Positions 53,159-62,575 of a stretch of DNA of 64,000 bases are shown piece after piece; the stretch's first letter is position 1; the number at the start of each line of letters is the position of its first letter. Made by a program: the position numbers and the translations under genes. A model generated the notes under the pieces. That model worked only from the letters and a program-made list of their open reading frames with translations. It was not told where the DNA came from and did no database searches. This stretch comes from Brumicola pallidula DSM 14239 = ACAM 615 (GTDB taxonomy: Bacteria; Pseudomonadota; Gammaproteobacteria; Enterobacterales; Alteromonadaceae): positions 124,001 to 188,000 of the forward strand of contig NZ_AUAV01000008.1 of the NCBI RefSeq assembly GCF_000428905.1. Reading direction: 5' to 3'.

Positions 53159-55150
53159 ATGTCAGACACTATGTCAGTACAAACACTATCTCCTAAGAAT
53201 GAACTCAAACGCATTCAGCAATTGCTTCAACAAAGTAAATTCGTCGATGCTGAACAAAGCGCTATTGCATTATTGAGGCACAAGATTGATGTTGAAGCAC
53301 AAACACAGTGCTGGTATTTATTGGCTGTATGTAGACGACTTCAAGGTCAACATGAGACTGCCATTGACGCGGCTCAGCAGTTACTCAAAATCAACACCGA
53401 GCACGCTAGGGCGCATCAAGAGTTAGGCTATAACTACCGTACTTTACAAAAAGGTAAGTTAGCTAGTATTCATTTTTATAAGGCGACTAAGCTAAACCCA
53501 GCATTATTATCTGCATGGCAGGCCCTACTGCCGATTTATCAACAAGCGGATCAGCAAGAAGCGCTTGTGTTATGTACAAACCAAATTACCCATTTGAGTG
53601 GATTACCCAAGTCCTTACTATCCGCAACTGACCTGTTGTATGAAGGCAACATAGTCGAGGCTGATGCATTATGCCGTCGTTACCTGCAAGAAAATAAACA
53701 TTCCCTAAATGGCTTGATGTTGTTAGCAGAAATCGCAGTGTCTTCAAAAGCGATATCTGAGGCCGAATTTATATTAGAAACTTGCATACAGTTATCGCCA
53801 ACTAATTTGGAGGCCCACTATCAATTATTTAAAATTTATAGCAAATTAGGCAAGTTTGCTAAAGCACTCTCTTTGGGAGACATCCTAGTTCAACAAGACT
53901 CTAACAACATTTTCTATCGGGTAGCGAAAGCGACGGCATTAGTGGGTGTGGGAGGCATTCAAAAAGCCATAGATATTTATCTACAGATCGTTAATGACAA
54001 TAAAGCAGAATCGAATGTGTATTTGTTACTAGGTCATGCATATAAAACCCAAGGCAACATTGAACAGTCGGTAATAGCTTATCAGCAGGCTTATAAACTC
54101 GAGCGTCACTGCGGTGATGCATATTGGAGTTTAGCCAATACAAAAACTTACCAGTTTAACGCCGAAGAAATACAACATATGCTGGCTGGAACGGAAAGCA
54201 GTGATGTTAGCTTAAAAGACAAAGTGCATTTACATTTTGCTTTAGGTAAAGCTTATGAAGATGAGAAGCAATATGCGCCTTCTTTTTTACACTACGATTT
54301 GGGCAATAAATTACAGAGTACAACATTAACTTACTCTAGTGATAACCACGCGCAGTTTGTACAATCACAAATTAGCGCATTCACACCTGAACTAGTTACA
54401 AAATTCGCAAAAGTAGGTCATCCGGACCCGTCCCCCATATTTATTGTCGGAATGCCGAGGGCAGGTTCTACACTTCTTGAACAAATACTGGCCTCTCACT
54501 CTGAAGTAGATGGCACTATGGAGCTGCACGAGATTTTAGGCTTAGCCAGTAACTTGAGTAAAAAGCAAGGTAGTAAACCGGTTTATCCACACAATATAGA
54601 CAGTATTCCCGAACCTTATTTTGCTCAACTAGGCCAAAAATTCATTCAGGACACCCAAGTATATAGACAAAATGGTGCGTACTTTATTGACAAAATGCCA
54701 AATAATTATATGCATATAGGTTTAATCAAACTTATTTTGCCGAATGCAAAAATCGTTGATGCCAGGCGTGAGCCTATGGCATGTTGTTTTAGTGGATTTA
54801 AGCAATTGTTTGGCGAAGGCCAAGAATTTAGCTATTCGTTAAGTGATCTTGCGCAATATTATAAAAATTACGTCAAACTAATGGACCACTGGCAACACGT
54901 ATTCCCGAATCAAATTTTACAGGTTAACCATGAAGATGTAGTGAATGATACTGAAACACAAATAAGGCGTCTGCTCGATTTTTGTGACCTCCCTTTTGAG
55001 CTAGCTTGCATCGACTTTCACAAAAATAAACGAGCAGTAAAAACGCCGAGTGCTCAGCAAGTCCGCCAGCCCATTTATAAAACAGGGCTTGAGCAGTGGA
55101 CTCACTTTGAACCCTACTTAGGAGACTTGGCTGATCCATTCACTGCCTGA
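53159..55150 (+). CDS. TPR-repeat sulfotransferase-family protein
   Basis: The N-terminal ~400 residues are tetratricopeptide repeats (for example HQELGYNYRTLQKGKLASIH and LLGHAYKTQGNIEQSVIAYQ). The C-terminal ~240 residues are a sulfotransferase fold: FIVGMPRAGSTLLEQILASH is the 5'-phosphosulfate loop, VDARREPMACCFSGFK has the 3'-phosphate-binding arginine region, and NHEDVVNDTETQIRRLLDFC matches the end. The acceptor is unknown; TPR-sulfotransferases are often found beside TonB receptors in marine bacteria. A second ATG at 53171 is possible. The gene begins 50 bases after the receptor's terminator. Confidence 0.88.
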   Translation: MSDTMSVQTLSPKNELKRIQQLLQQSKFVDAEQSAIALLRHKIDVEAQTQCWYLLAVCRRLQGQHETAIDAAQQLLKINTEHARAHQELGYNYRTLQKGKLASIHFYKATKLNPALLSAWQALLPIYQQADQQEALVLCTNQITHLSGLPKSLLSATDLLYEGNIVEADALCRRYLQENKHSLNGLMLLAEIAVSSKAISEAEFILETCIQLSPTNLEAHYQLFKIYSKLGKFAKALSLGDILVQQDSNNIFYRVAKATALVGVGGIQKAIDIYLQIVNDNKAESNVYLLLGHAYKTQGNIEQSVIAYQQAYKLERHCGDAYWSLANTKTYQFNAEEIQHMLAGTESSDVSLKDKVHLHFALGKAYEDEKQYAPSFLHYDLGNKLQSTTLTYSSDNHAQFVQSQISAFTPELVTKFAKVGHPDPSPIFIVGMPRAGSTLLEQILASHSEVDGTMELHEILGLASNLSKKQGSKPVYPHNIDSIPEPYFAQLGQKFIQDTQVYRQNGAYFIDKMPNNYMHIGLIKLILPNAKIVDARREPMACCFSGFKQLFGEGQEFSYSLSDLAQYYKNYVKLMDHWQHVFPNQILQVNHEDVVNDTETQIRRLLDFCDLPFELACIDFHKNKRAVKTPSAQQVRQPIYKTGLEQWTHFEPYLGDLADPFTA

Positions 55151-55154
55151 CTCA

Positions 55155-55186
55155 TTTATTGATGGACTTATTTATTGATGGACTTA
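55155..55186 (+). repeat. Two 16-bp direct repeats after the sulfotransferase gene
   Basis: TTTATTGATGGACTTA is exactly repeated at 55155-55170 and 55171-55186, and a partial third copy (TTTATTTTATTGAT) follows. Confidence 0.9.
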
Positions 55187-55192
55187 TTTATT

Positions 55193-55363
55193 TTATTGAT
55201 TAAAAGTAGCGCTAAAACTCAAGGGCACCGCTTTAGAAATACTTTTCAACATCGCCACTTGTTGCAACGCGGCCACGCCTTCATCAAGACTAAATGTAGT
55301 TGTGCTAATAATCTTAGACTTATTTGGAGTGCACAATATAACAAGCAATATAGTTTGTTTCAT
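55193..55363 (-). CDS. Short open frame of 56 codons, possible gene remnant
   Basis: The minus strand carries an ATG-to-TAA frame of 56 residues beginning MKQTILLVILCTPNKSKIIS. Its middle part, FSLDEGVAALQQVAML, resembles the C-terminal LDEAVAAL-type helix of zinc-type alcohol dehydrogenase or quinone oxidoreductase proteins, and the segment ends soon after as those proteins do. There is no ribosome site. It may be the tail of a decayed oxidoreductase gene or a chance frame. Confidence 0.3.
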   Translation of the reverse strand: MKQTILLVILCTPNKSKIISTTTFSLDEGVAALQQVAMLKSISKAVPLSFSATFNQ

Positions 55364-55584
55364 GTCGTCATTTAGTTTTTATGTAAACATGTATTAGCAA
55401 ATGAACTTTTGCGAATGTATGTTTGTTATTAATTATTAGCTTGGTCAAATCTAATGTTTTTTTACTATTGTTGAAATTAATACTATACTCGCTTCCCGAC
55501 TCTGTGGTTTATGCCATAGCAATTAATTCAATGAGCGCAATAATACGAAAGCGTAATGTGCGTTTATACTAATATTAGGGTGGT
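55364..55584. other. Intergenic region upstream of the copper efflux cluster
   Basis: A/T-rich, no gene seen. It should contain the promoter of the CopL-like gene; I do not see an obvious CueR- or CusR-type dyad. Confidence 0.4.
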
Positions 55585-56028
55585 TTGAACAGCGTGTTTA
55601 ATCGCTTCATCAGTATCACAATGGTCATCCTTTTGCTCGTCGCGCAGGCAGGAGAGTCTTTTGCTGTCTCTTCAATGGCTTGTTTCAGTCACGAGCGTAA
55701 AATGATGATGAGTGAAAGCATGATGCATAGCGACGAGCATGTTGTTGTCGGGACCATGAATGCTGAACAGAGCCACATAATGGCCATTAATGATGGCATG
55801 TTGGGCCCGACATCAGTAAATAAAGAAATGACCGAACATGAATGTTGCCAGCAAGACTGCGATTGTCCTGCGGGCATGCTTTCGCTTGCCGTGCTTATTG
55901 AGATTAATATTCAAGTCATTTCGCATTTAACCGACGAGCAAAAAATTGACAGCGAACGTCGTCTAGTCCATGCCTTTATCCCAAGTCAGAAACGCCCCCC
56001 AAAATTGCCTTTATCTTTCGCAGCCTAG
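55585..56028 (+). CDS. Exported Met/His/Cys-rich protein, CopL-like
   Basis: This 147-residue protein has a signal peptide (about residues 1-27), a methionine- and histidine-rich segment (SHERKMMMSESMMHSDEH), a cysteine cluster (EHECCQQDCDCPAG) and a proline-rich end. Such layouts occur in CopL-type copper-response proteins and in small periplasmic metal binders beside copper exporters. The Cus genes follow about 300 bases later. The start is TTG at 55585 with AGGG nearby; a GTG at 55594 is the alternative. Metal binding is inferred from composition and position. Confidence 0.7.
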   Translation: MNSVFNRFISITMVILLLVAQAGESFAVSSMACFSHERKMMMSESMMHSDEHVVVGTMNAEQSHIMAINDGMLGPTSVNKEMTEHECCQQDCDCPAGMLSLAVLIEINIQVISHLTDEQKIDSERRLVHAFIPSQKRPPKLPLSFAA

Positions 56029-56322
56029 ATCTGTCTGGCAATTTCAAAGAGACTATCTCGCCATTTCTTGATGTTTTGAAACTACCTGTTCGATCCTAAT
56101 TACAGTGTTGATTGAATACTGTAGTAAGTGAAAACTACATTGGTTCCATTTCACTCTTAGTAGAGTTTTAGTGTCGACTTCCAATTCTTTGAAGTTATGC
56201 GTTAAGTTATTGCCGACAGACTCGTCAGGTGTCGCATTGATTTACCTAAATCGACAGTATCTAGGCATAGGCCATAATTAGGCATAAGCCAAAAGTTAGT
56301 CTTAGTCCAAAAAGAGTCAACC
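56029..56322. promoter_or_regulatory. Leader and promoter region of cusC
   Basis: About 290 bases without a gene. Two imperfect copies of AGGCATAGGCCA/AGGCATAAGCCA occur at 56263-56290, near the start of cusC. No terminator of the CopL-like gene is clear, so read-through is possible. Confidence 0.4.
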
Positions 56323-57735
56323 ATGAAATTTTCCAAAGTAGATCATTTACGTGCGCTGCGAGTGGCATCGGTTAGCGTAATATTATTTAATAGCGCAATG
56401 CTGAGTTTTAGTGTCAGCGCGAATCAAAGCGACAATAAAAATAACCACAATCAGCCCCCACTGAGTCTGACACAAGCGGTATCCATAGCGATTGAAAATG
56501 ACCCTTGGCTCGCCCGCAGTGAGTTACGTCAAAAGGCCATGATGGATACCAGTGAAGCTGTTGATTCATTGCCTAATCCTATCGTTTCTATTGGCTTAGC
56601 TAACTTGCCCACCGATGGTTTGGTTTTTGACCAAGAACCCATGACGCAATTGAAAGCGGGTGTGATGCAACAATTTCCGCGCGGCAACAGTCTTGATATT
56701 CAGGTTAAGCAACTGCAAGAACTTGCCCTACAACATCCGTTATTACGACAAGACCGAATGGCTAAAACCAAGGTAATAGTGTCGTCACTTTGGCTCGAGA
56801 TTTACAGAGCCCAGCAAACAGTAGCTTTAATAGAAAACGATAGAGCGTTGTTTCAGCAATTAGCCGAAATAATACAAGTCAGCTACTCATCTGCAGTGGG
56901 TAAACTGCGTCAACAAGATATTGTGCGTGCACAGCTTGAACTTACGCGCCTTGACGACAGGCTAAATACATTGATGTCGCAAAAAGAACAAGCGAGCGGG
57001 CAACTGCTTGAATGGTTGAGTAATGGTCACGATTGGCAGTTATCTTCGGCTGACTTCACGCAATATAAACGCGTGTCCGCTAAACTGCCTATGATTGCTA
57101 GATTAGATCCGTTTGCGCTAACCTTATTAGCCGCCAACGATAGGCAAGGCCTCGCGCAATTGCTAGGCGCTCACCCTGCTGTTCTCGCCATTGAGCAACG
57201 TATTGATGCCGGTAAAACCGCTGTCGAATTGGCCAAACAATCCTACAAGTCGCAATGGGGTGTAAATGCAAGCTATGCCTACAGGGCTGACGATCAATTA
57301 GGTCGAAGCCGGGCTGATTTCTTTTCGATTGGGGTGTCATTTGATTTGCCTTTGCTGACGCAAAGTTCACAAGATAAAAAAGTGTCAGCGGCAGTGAGAG
57401 AAGCTGAAGCTATTAAAACTGACAAACTACTTGCACTTAGAGGACTACTTTCACAATTACAATCAACCTGGTCTGGTTACCAACGGATGCGTAAACGCCA
57501 ACTCATATTTGACGATAATATTTTAGTGCAGATAAGAGAGCAAGCAGAAGCCTCCCTGACGGCATATACCAATGACGACGGCGATTTTTCTGACGTTGTG
57601 CGAGCTCGTATTGATGATTTAAACGTGCGAATTGACGTGCTTAATATTCAAGTTGATCTATTAAAGGCACAAGTTGAGCTGAATTATTTTTTTGCAACAG
57701 CCGTTTTTGCAACAGCAGTTAAGGTAGGGCAATAA
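56323..57735 (+). CDS. TolC-family outer-membrane efflux protein (CusC-like)
   Basis: This is the outer-membrane channel of a tripartite metal exporter. Of 470 residues, the signal peptide covers about the first 33, and the rest is the two-repeat helical barrel of the OEP family (LSLTQAVSIAIENDPWLARS for repeat 1, and ALTLLAANDRQGLAQLLGAH for repeat 2). It lacks the lipobox cysteine of E. coli CusC. The adaptor gene starts two bases after its stop codon, and the pump gene overlaps the adaptor by four bases, so the three form one operon. Confidence 0.92.
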   Translation: MKFSKVDHLRALRVASVSVILFNSAMLSFSVSANQSDNKNNHNQPPLSLTQAVSIAIENDPWLARSELRQKAMMDTSEAVDSLPNPIVSIGLANLPTDGLVFDQEPMTQLKAGVMQQFPRGNSLDIQVKQLQELALQHPLLRQDRMAKTKVIVSSLWLEIYRAQQTVALIENDRALFQQLAEIIQVSYSSAVGKLRQQDIVRAQLELTRLDDRLNTLMSQKEQASGQLLEWLSNGHDWQLSSADFTQYKRVSAKLPMIARLDPFALTLLAANDRQGLAQLLGAHPAVLAIEQRIDAGKTAVELAKQSYKSQWGVNASYAYRADDQLGRSRADFFSIGVSFDLPLLTQSSQDKKVSAAVREAEAIKTDKLLALRGLLSQLQSTWSGYQRMRKRQLIFDDNILVQIREQAEASLTAYTNDDGDFSDVVRARIDDLNVRIDVLNIQVDLLKAQVELNYFFATAVFATAVKVGQ

Positions 57736-57737
57736 GC

Positions 57738-59402
57738 ATGAACAAAACACATAAAACTCAACGTCGGTCCTTGTCAACTCTTACCTTACTTGGAATAGGT
57801 TTGGCGGTTGGTGTCGCTTTAACCGTCGCTATCGCCACGTTTGTGCTGGAGCCAAACAGTCTGTCCTCAGACCGCCTTCAAAACACACCTAACGAACCCA
57901 TGTATTGGGTGGCGCCGATGGATCCAAATTTTAAACGGGACAAGCCTGGCTTATCGCCGATGGGTATGGACTTGGTGCCGGTATATGAAAATACCGCTAG
58001 TGGTGATGAGCAAGCTAGCCCGGGAACGATTAAGATTAACCCAAATGTGGTGAATAATTTGGGTGTAAGAACCGCTAAAGTACAACGCAAGTTATTGAAT
58101 TTAACAATACAAACATTGGGTTACGTGCAGTATAACGAAGACACACTGGTGCATGTTCAACCCCGTGTTGAGGGTTGGATAGAAGTACTGAATGTTAAAG
58201 CTGCTGGTGAATATGTAAAAAAAGGAGAGCCATTATATGCGCTATATTCACCTGAATTAGTGAATGCACAGGATGAGTTTTTACTGGCAGTAAGGCGCGC
58301 TAACAAAAACTTAATGGCAGCTGCAAAATCTCGTTTAAAAGCACTACAGATGCCTGAGGCTGCTATTCAAAAATTAATTGCGTCTGAAAAAGTGCAGCAA
58401 ACGGTTGTATTTCCTGCCCCGCAAACTGGTTTTATTGACAACCTCAATATCCGTGAAGGTTCATACGTCAAGCCGGGTATGACACTTATGTCCATTGGTG
58501 CTTTGGATGAAGTTTGGGTTGATGCAGAGGTTTTTGAACGTCAGTCAAACTTAGTGAAGCTAGGATTGCCAGTACTGATGACAATGGAATATCTACCCGG
58601 TAAAACATGGCGAGGAAAAGTAGATTATATCTATCCTACTTTGGATGCAAGCACCCGCACACTCCGTGTTAGGTTGCGATTTAACAATGAGGACTATTTC
58701 TTAAAGCCCAATATGTTTGCTCAAGTAAGTATTTTTACGAGTTTGCCTCCAATGAATGGCGGTGCTGCCGAGCAACCCAACATCGTTGTACCGTCAGAAG
58801 CCGTGATCCGCACCGGGTCGCAAAATCGAGTTGTACTAGCCTTAGGCGATGGTAAGTTCAAGTCGGTGGAGGTGCTGATAGGAAATGTTGTTGAGGTTAA
58901 TGCAAGCTTACCTGCATCTGCGCCTGGCATAACAATGCACGAACCATTACCAACAGGCAGTTACACTGAAATTTTGTCCGGCTTAATGGAGGATGATTTA
59001 GTCGTAACCTCAGCTCAATTTTTATTGGACTCTGAAAGTAGTATTAGCTCTGATTTTATCCGTATTGGTGGCGACGCGGATCTGTCTGCTCAAACGGACA
59101 GGCATGTTGAGAATGATCATACGTACGGGATAATTGATATGAGTGATATGCAGAGCCAAGGTGTGGACGACATGAGCGCCGCTGTATGGGTTCAAGCCAC
59201 TGTTGATGATGTCATGCCAGAGGACAGGATGGTGCGACTAACGCATGAAGATATCGATGCTTGGGAAATGCCCGGTATGAGCATGATTTTTATGGTCGCT
59301 GAGGAGGTCGATTTCACTAAATTAGAAGCGGGCAAGACGATGCAGGTATCACTCAAAAAACCGGTATCAGGAATGTTCGAAGTCGTCGGTATTAAAGCAT
59401 GA
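57738..59402 (+). CDS. cusB: RND periplasmic adaptor CusB with fused C-terminal CusF domain
   Basis: This adaptor links the pump to the channel and passes Cu(I)/Ag(I) to it. Of 554 residues: an N-terminal membrane anchor (about 18-38), a heavy-metal binding segment (MYWVAPMDPNFKRDKPG then LSPMGMDLVPVY), the lipoyl/barrel/hairpin adaptor body, and a final ~70-residue CusF-like domain. In that domain THEDIDAWEMPGMSM has the histidine, tryptophan and two methionines used by CusF to bind metal. In E. coli CusF is a separate periplasmic chaperone, so this is a fused form. Its stop overlaps the pump start by four bases. Confidence 0.92.
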   Translation: MNKTHKTQRRSLSTLTLLGIGLAVGVALTVAIATFVLEPNSLSSDRLQNTPNEPMYWVAPMDPNFKRDKPGLSPMGMDLVPVYENTASGDEQASPGTIKINPNVVNNLGVRTAKVQRKLLNLTIQTLGYVQYNEDTLVHVQPRVEGWIEVLNVKAAGEYVKKGEPLYALYSPELVNAQDEFLLAVRRANKNLMAAAKSRLKALQMPEAAIQKLIASEKVQQTVVFPAPQTGFIDNLNIREGSYVKPGMTLMSIGALDEVWVDAEVFERQSNLVKLGLPVLMTMEYLPGKTWRGKVDYIYPTLDASTRTLRVRLRFNNEDYFLKPNMFAQVSIFTSLPPMNGGAAEQPNIVVPSEAVIRTGSQNRVVLALGDGKFKSVEVLIGNVVEVNASLPASAPGITMHEPLPTGSYTEILSGLMEDDLVVTSAQFLLDSESSISSDFIRIGGDADLSAQTDRHVENDHTYGIIDMSDMQSQGVDDMSAAVWVQATVDDVMPEDRMVRLTHEDIDAWEMPGMSMIFMVAEEVDFTKLEAGKTMQVSLKKPVSGMFEVVGIKA

Positions 59403-62400
59403 TTGCGGCTATTATTAGATGGTCGGTATATAACCGATTCTTCGTACTATTGTGCACTTTTATTATCGTCGGTGGTGGTTTAGTCACGCTTAAAAACACA
59501 CCGATTGACGCCATTCCAGATTTGTCTGACGTGCAAGTCATTATTAAAACTAGCTATCCGGGTCAGGCACCACAAGTAGTCGAGGATCAAGTAACTTATC
59601 CGCTAACTACGGCCATGTTGTCGGTGCCGGGTGCGAAAACAGTGAGAGGTTTTTCGTTCTTTGGTGATTCATTTGTGTATGTCATTTTTGATGATGATAC
59701 CGATTTATATTGGGCAAGAAGCCGTGTTCTTGAATATCTGTCACAAGTCACGCCGAGTTTGCCGGACAACGCCAAACCTCAATTAGGGCCAGACGCAACA
59801 GGCGTGGGTTGGGTATATATTTATGCGTTGACCGATACCACGGGGCAGCACGACATCAGTGAGCTGCGAAGTTTGCAGGATTGGTTTCTAAAATACGAGT
59901 TACAAACCGTTCCTGGTGTCTCTGAAGTCGCCTCCGCTGGCGGCATGGTTAAACAATATCAGGTAACAGTTGACCCTGAAAAACTGCGCGCATATGGCAT
60001 TCCGTTGTCGCATGTACAAATAGCAATTCAACGCGGTAACCAAGAGATAGGCGCTTCAGTAATTGAAATGGCCGAAGCGGAATACATGGTGCGAGTAACC
60101 GGTTATATTCAAAACCAACAGGACATTGAAAATATTCCATTAGGTGCTAGCACTAACGGCAAAGGTGCTACTTTGTTAATTAAGGATGTTGCCAACGTGG
60201 TTGTTGGTCCACAAATGCGTCGTGGCGTTACTGAACTGAATGGCGAAGGTGAAGCCGTTGGTGGCATTGTAGTGATGCGCTTTGGCGAAAACGCTCAGCA
60301 AACCATTAATGCCGTGAAGATAAAACTCGACGAATTGAAAAAGGGCTTACCCGAAGGGGTTGAAATAATTCCGGTGTATGATCGCTCCGCATTAATAGAG
60401 CGCGCAGTGGATAACTTAAGTAGTAAGCTGGTCGAAGAATTCATTGTAGTAGCGCTTGTATGTATTGCGTTCTTATTTCATGTTCGCTCATCGATGGTTG
60501 CCATCATTAGTTTGCCCGTCGGTATTTTTATTGCCTTTATCATTATGTATTTTCAAGGTATCAATGCCAACATTATGTCCTTAGGTGGCATTGCTATTGC
60601 AATCGGTGCGATGATTGATGGTGCTATTGTAATGATAGAAAATATGCACAAGCACATCGAAAAGACACCCCTTACGAATGAAAATAGATGGCAAATAGTC
60701 ATTAATTCTGCCACTGAAGTTGGGCCTGCATTGTTTTCAAGTTTGCTCATTATCACGGTTAGTTTTTTACCCGTGTTTACGCTCGAAGCCCAAGAAGGAC
60801 GGATGTTTGCGCCCCTTGCTTATACTAAAACTTATGCTATGGCCGCGGCTGCGGTACTCGCCATTACCTTAGTGCCGGTATTAATGGGCTACTTTATTCG
60901 CGGCAAGATACTTCCAGAGCATAAAAACCCAGTTAATCGGTTTTTATCCTGGATCTATTTACCCGCGCTTAAAACAGTGATGAGTAACCCTAAAGCTACG
61001 TTGTTCGCAGCCTTACTTTTGCTGCTTGTGGGTTTTTGGCCTGTTAACAAAATTGGCAGCGAGTTCATTCCGCCTCTGGATGAAGGCGACTTAATGTATA
61101 TGCCGACCACGTATGCAGGTATATCTGTTGGCAAAGCGAGACAAATTCTACAACAAACGAATAAGCTTATTTACAGTGTTCCAGAAGTTGAGACCGTCTT
61201 TGGAAAAGTCGGGCGCGCCGAAACAGCAACCGATCCAGCACCGCTAACTATGATTGAAAGTTTTATTCAATTAAAGCCCAAAGAGCAATGGCGTGAAGGA
61301 CTAACCACGGGATCTCTGATTGATGAATTTAATAGTTTGCTAACTATTCCTGGCTTAACTAACGCTTGGGTAATGCCGATTAAAACCCGTATCGATATGT
61401 TGGCGACGGGTATTAAGACCCCTGTTGGTATTAAAATAGGTGGACGAGATCTGAATGAAATTCAAAAAATTGGCCAACAGCTTGAAAAAATACTAAGTGA
61501 AGTTGAAGGCACCGCATCAGTTTACTCAGAGCGCGTTGCCGGTGGGCGTTATATCAAAGTTGATATTCAACGTGAAAAAGCCGCACGCTACGGTTTAAAT
61601 ATTGCCGACGTACAATCAGTCGTAGCCAGTGCTGTCGGTGGCATGAATGTGACCCAAAGCGTAGAGGGATTAGAAAGATACCCCGTAAATATCCGTTATC
61701 CACAATCCTACCGTGCTTCTCCTGAAACGTTGGCTATACTACCGATTGTTACGCCGCAAGGAAAACGTATTGCGCTTGCTGATGTTGCCAATATATTTAT
61801 TGAAGACGGTCCGCCGGGCATTAAAAGTGAAAATGCACGACCCAACGGTTGGGTTTTTATCGACATTGAGAATATTGATTTAGGTAGTTATGTTGCCGCT
61901 GCTCAAATTGCGGTGAATGAGCAACTTGATTTACCTGCGGGATATTCAATAGCATGGTCAGGACAATATGAGTACATGCTTAGAGCCCAAGAAAAATTGT
62001 CATATGTGTTGCCGCTGACTTTAATGATCATTATTGTTTTATTGTATTTAAACTTCAAAAATATTGCTGAAGTTGCCATGATTATGGGTACGCTGCCTTT
62101 AGCAATGATTGGTAGTATTTGGTTGATATATTTGGAAGGCTTTAATTTCTCGGTTGCTGTTGGTGTCGGCTTTATTGCTTTAGCGGGGGTGGCCGTTGAA
62201 ATAGGCGTTATTATGTTGGTTTATTTAAACCAGTCTTTCAATAGCATGCTTAAAGATTGCAGTGAAAAAGGTATACAACCCACCCGAGATAGCTTGTTTA
62301 GCGCCGTATTGCATGGCGCTGCAATGCGAGTGCGACCGGTGATGATGACTGCAGCGACCATTATCATAGGCCTAATGCCGATACTTTATGGTGTCGGCAC

Positions 62401-62542
62401 AGGCTCAGAGGTGATGAGTAGAATTGCAGCACCAATGGTCGGCGGAATGGTTAGTGTACTGCTGCTAACCTTGCTAATTTTACCCGTGATCTATTTAATG
62501 TATAAGCGAGCGCAATTGAGGAAGCAGTTTAGTGAGTTTTAA
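59399..62542 (+). CDS. cusA: RND efflux pump CusA (Cu/Ag exporter)
   Basis: This is the inner-membrane pump of the heavy-metal RND branch. The 1047 residues comprise twelve helices and two large periplasmic loops. The proton-relay segment is IGAMIDGAIVMIENMHKH in helix 4. NAWVMPIKTRIDMLATGIKT and DEGDLMYMPTTYAGISVGKA are typical of the Cu/Ag branch, and several methionines near the E. coli substrate sites are present (for example RIDML and GGMNV), which supports copper/silver over cobalt/zinc. It is translationally coupled to cusB. Confidence 0.95.
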   Translation: MIAAIIRWSVYNRFFVLLCTFIIVGGGLVTLKNTPIDAIPDLSDVQVIIKTSYPGQAPQVVEDQVTYPLTTAMLSVPGAKTVRGFSFFGDSFVYVIFDDDTDLYWARSRVLEYLSQVTPSLPDNAKPQLGPDATGVGWVYIYALTDTTGQHDISELRSLQDWFLKYELQTVPGVSEVASAGGMVKQYQVTVDPEKLRAYGIPLSHVQIAIQRGNQEIGASVIEMAEAEYMVRVTGYIQNQQDIENIPLGASTNGKGATLLIKDVANVVVGPQMRRGVTELNGEGEAVGGIVVMRFGENAQQTINAVKIKLDELKKGLPEGVEIIPVYDRSALIERAVDNLSSKLVEEFIVVALVCIAFLFHVRSSMVAIISLPVGIFIAFIIMYFQGINANIMSLGGIAIAIGAMIDGAIVMIENMHKHIEKTPLTNENRWQIVINSATEVGPALFSSLLIITVSFLPVFTLEAQEGRMFAPLAYTKTYAMAAAAVLAITLVPVLMGYFIRGKILPEHKNPVNRFLSWIYLPALKTVMSNPKATLFAALLLLLVGFWPVNKIGSEFIPPLDEGDLMYMPTTYAGISVGKARQILQQTNKLIYSVPEVETVFGKVGRAETATDPAPLTMIESFIQLKPKEQWREGLTTGSLIDEFNSLLTIPGLTNAWVMPIKTRIDMLATGIKTPVGIKIGGRDLNEIQKIGQQLEKILSEVEGTASVYSERVAGGRYIKVDIQREKAARYGLNIADVQSVVASAVGGMNVTQSVEGLERYPVNIRYPQSYRASPETLAILPIVTPQGKRIALADVANIFIEDGPPGIKSENARPNGWVFIDIENIDLGSYVAAAQIAVNEQLDLPAGYSIAWSGQYEYMLRAQEKLSYVLPLTLMIIIVLLYLNFKNIAEVAMIMGTLPLAMIGSIWLIYLEGFNFSVAVGVGFIALAGVAVEIGVIMLVYLNQSFNSMLKDCSEKGIQPTRDSLFSAVLHGAAMRVRPVMMTAATIIIGLMPILYGVGTGSEVMSRIAAPMVGGMVSVLLLTLLILPVIYLMYKRAQLRKQFSEF

Positions 62543-62575
62543 ATGGTAGCTGTGATGCGTCAATATCACCGATAG

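Noticed and set aside
55175-55375. 66-codon plus-strand frame after the sulfotransferase gene
   Set aside because: It begins inside the 16-bp repeats, has no ribosome site and has a composition unlike protein; the minus-strand reading of the same bases looks more protein-like.
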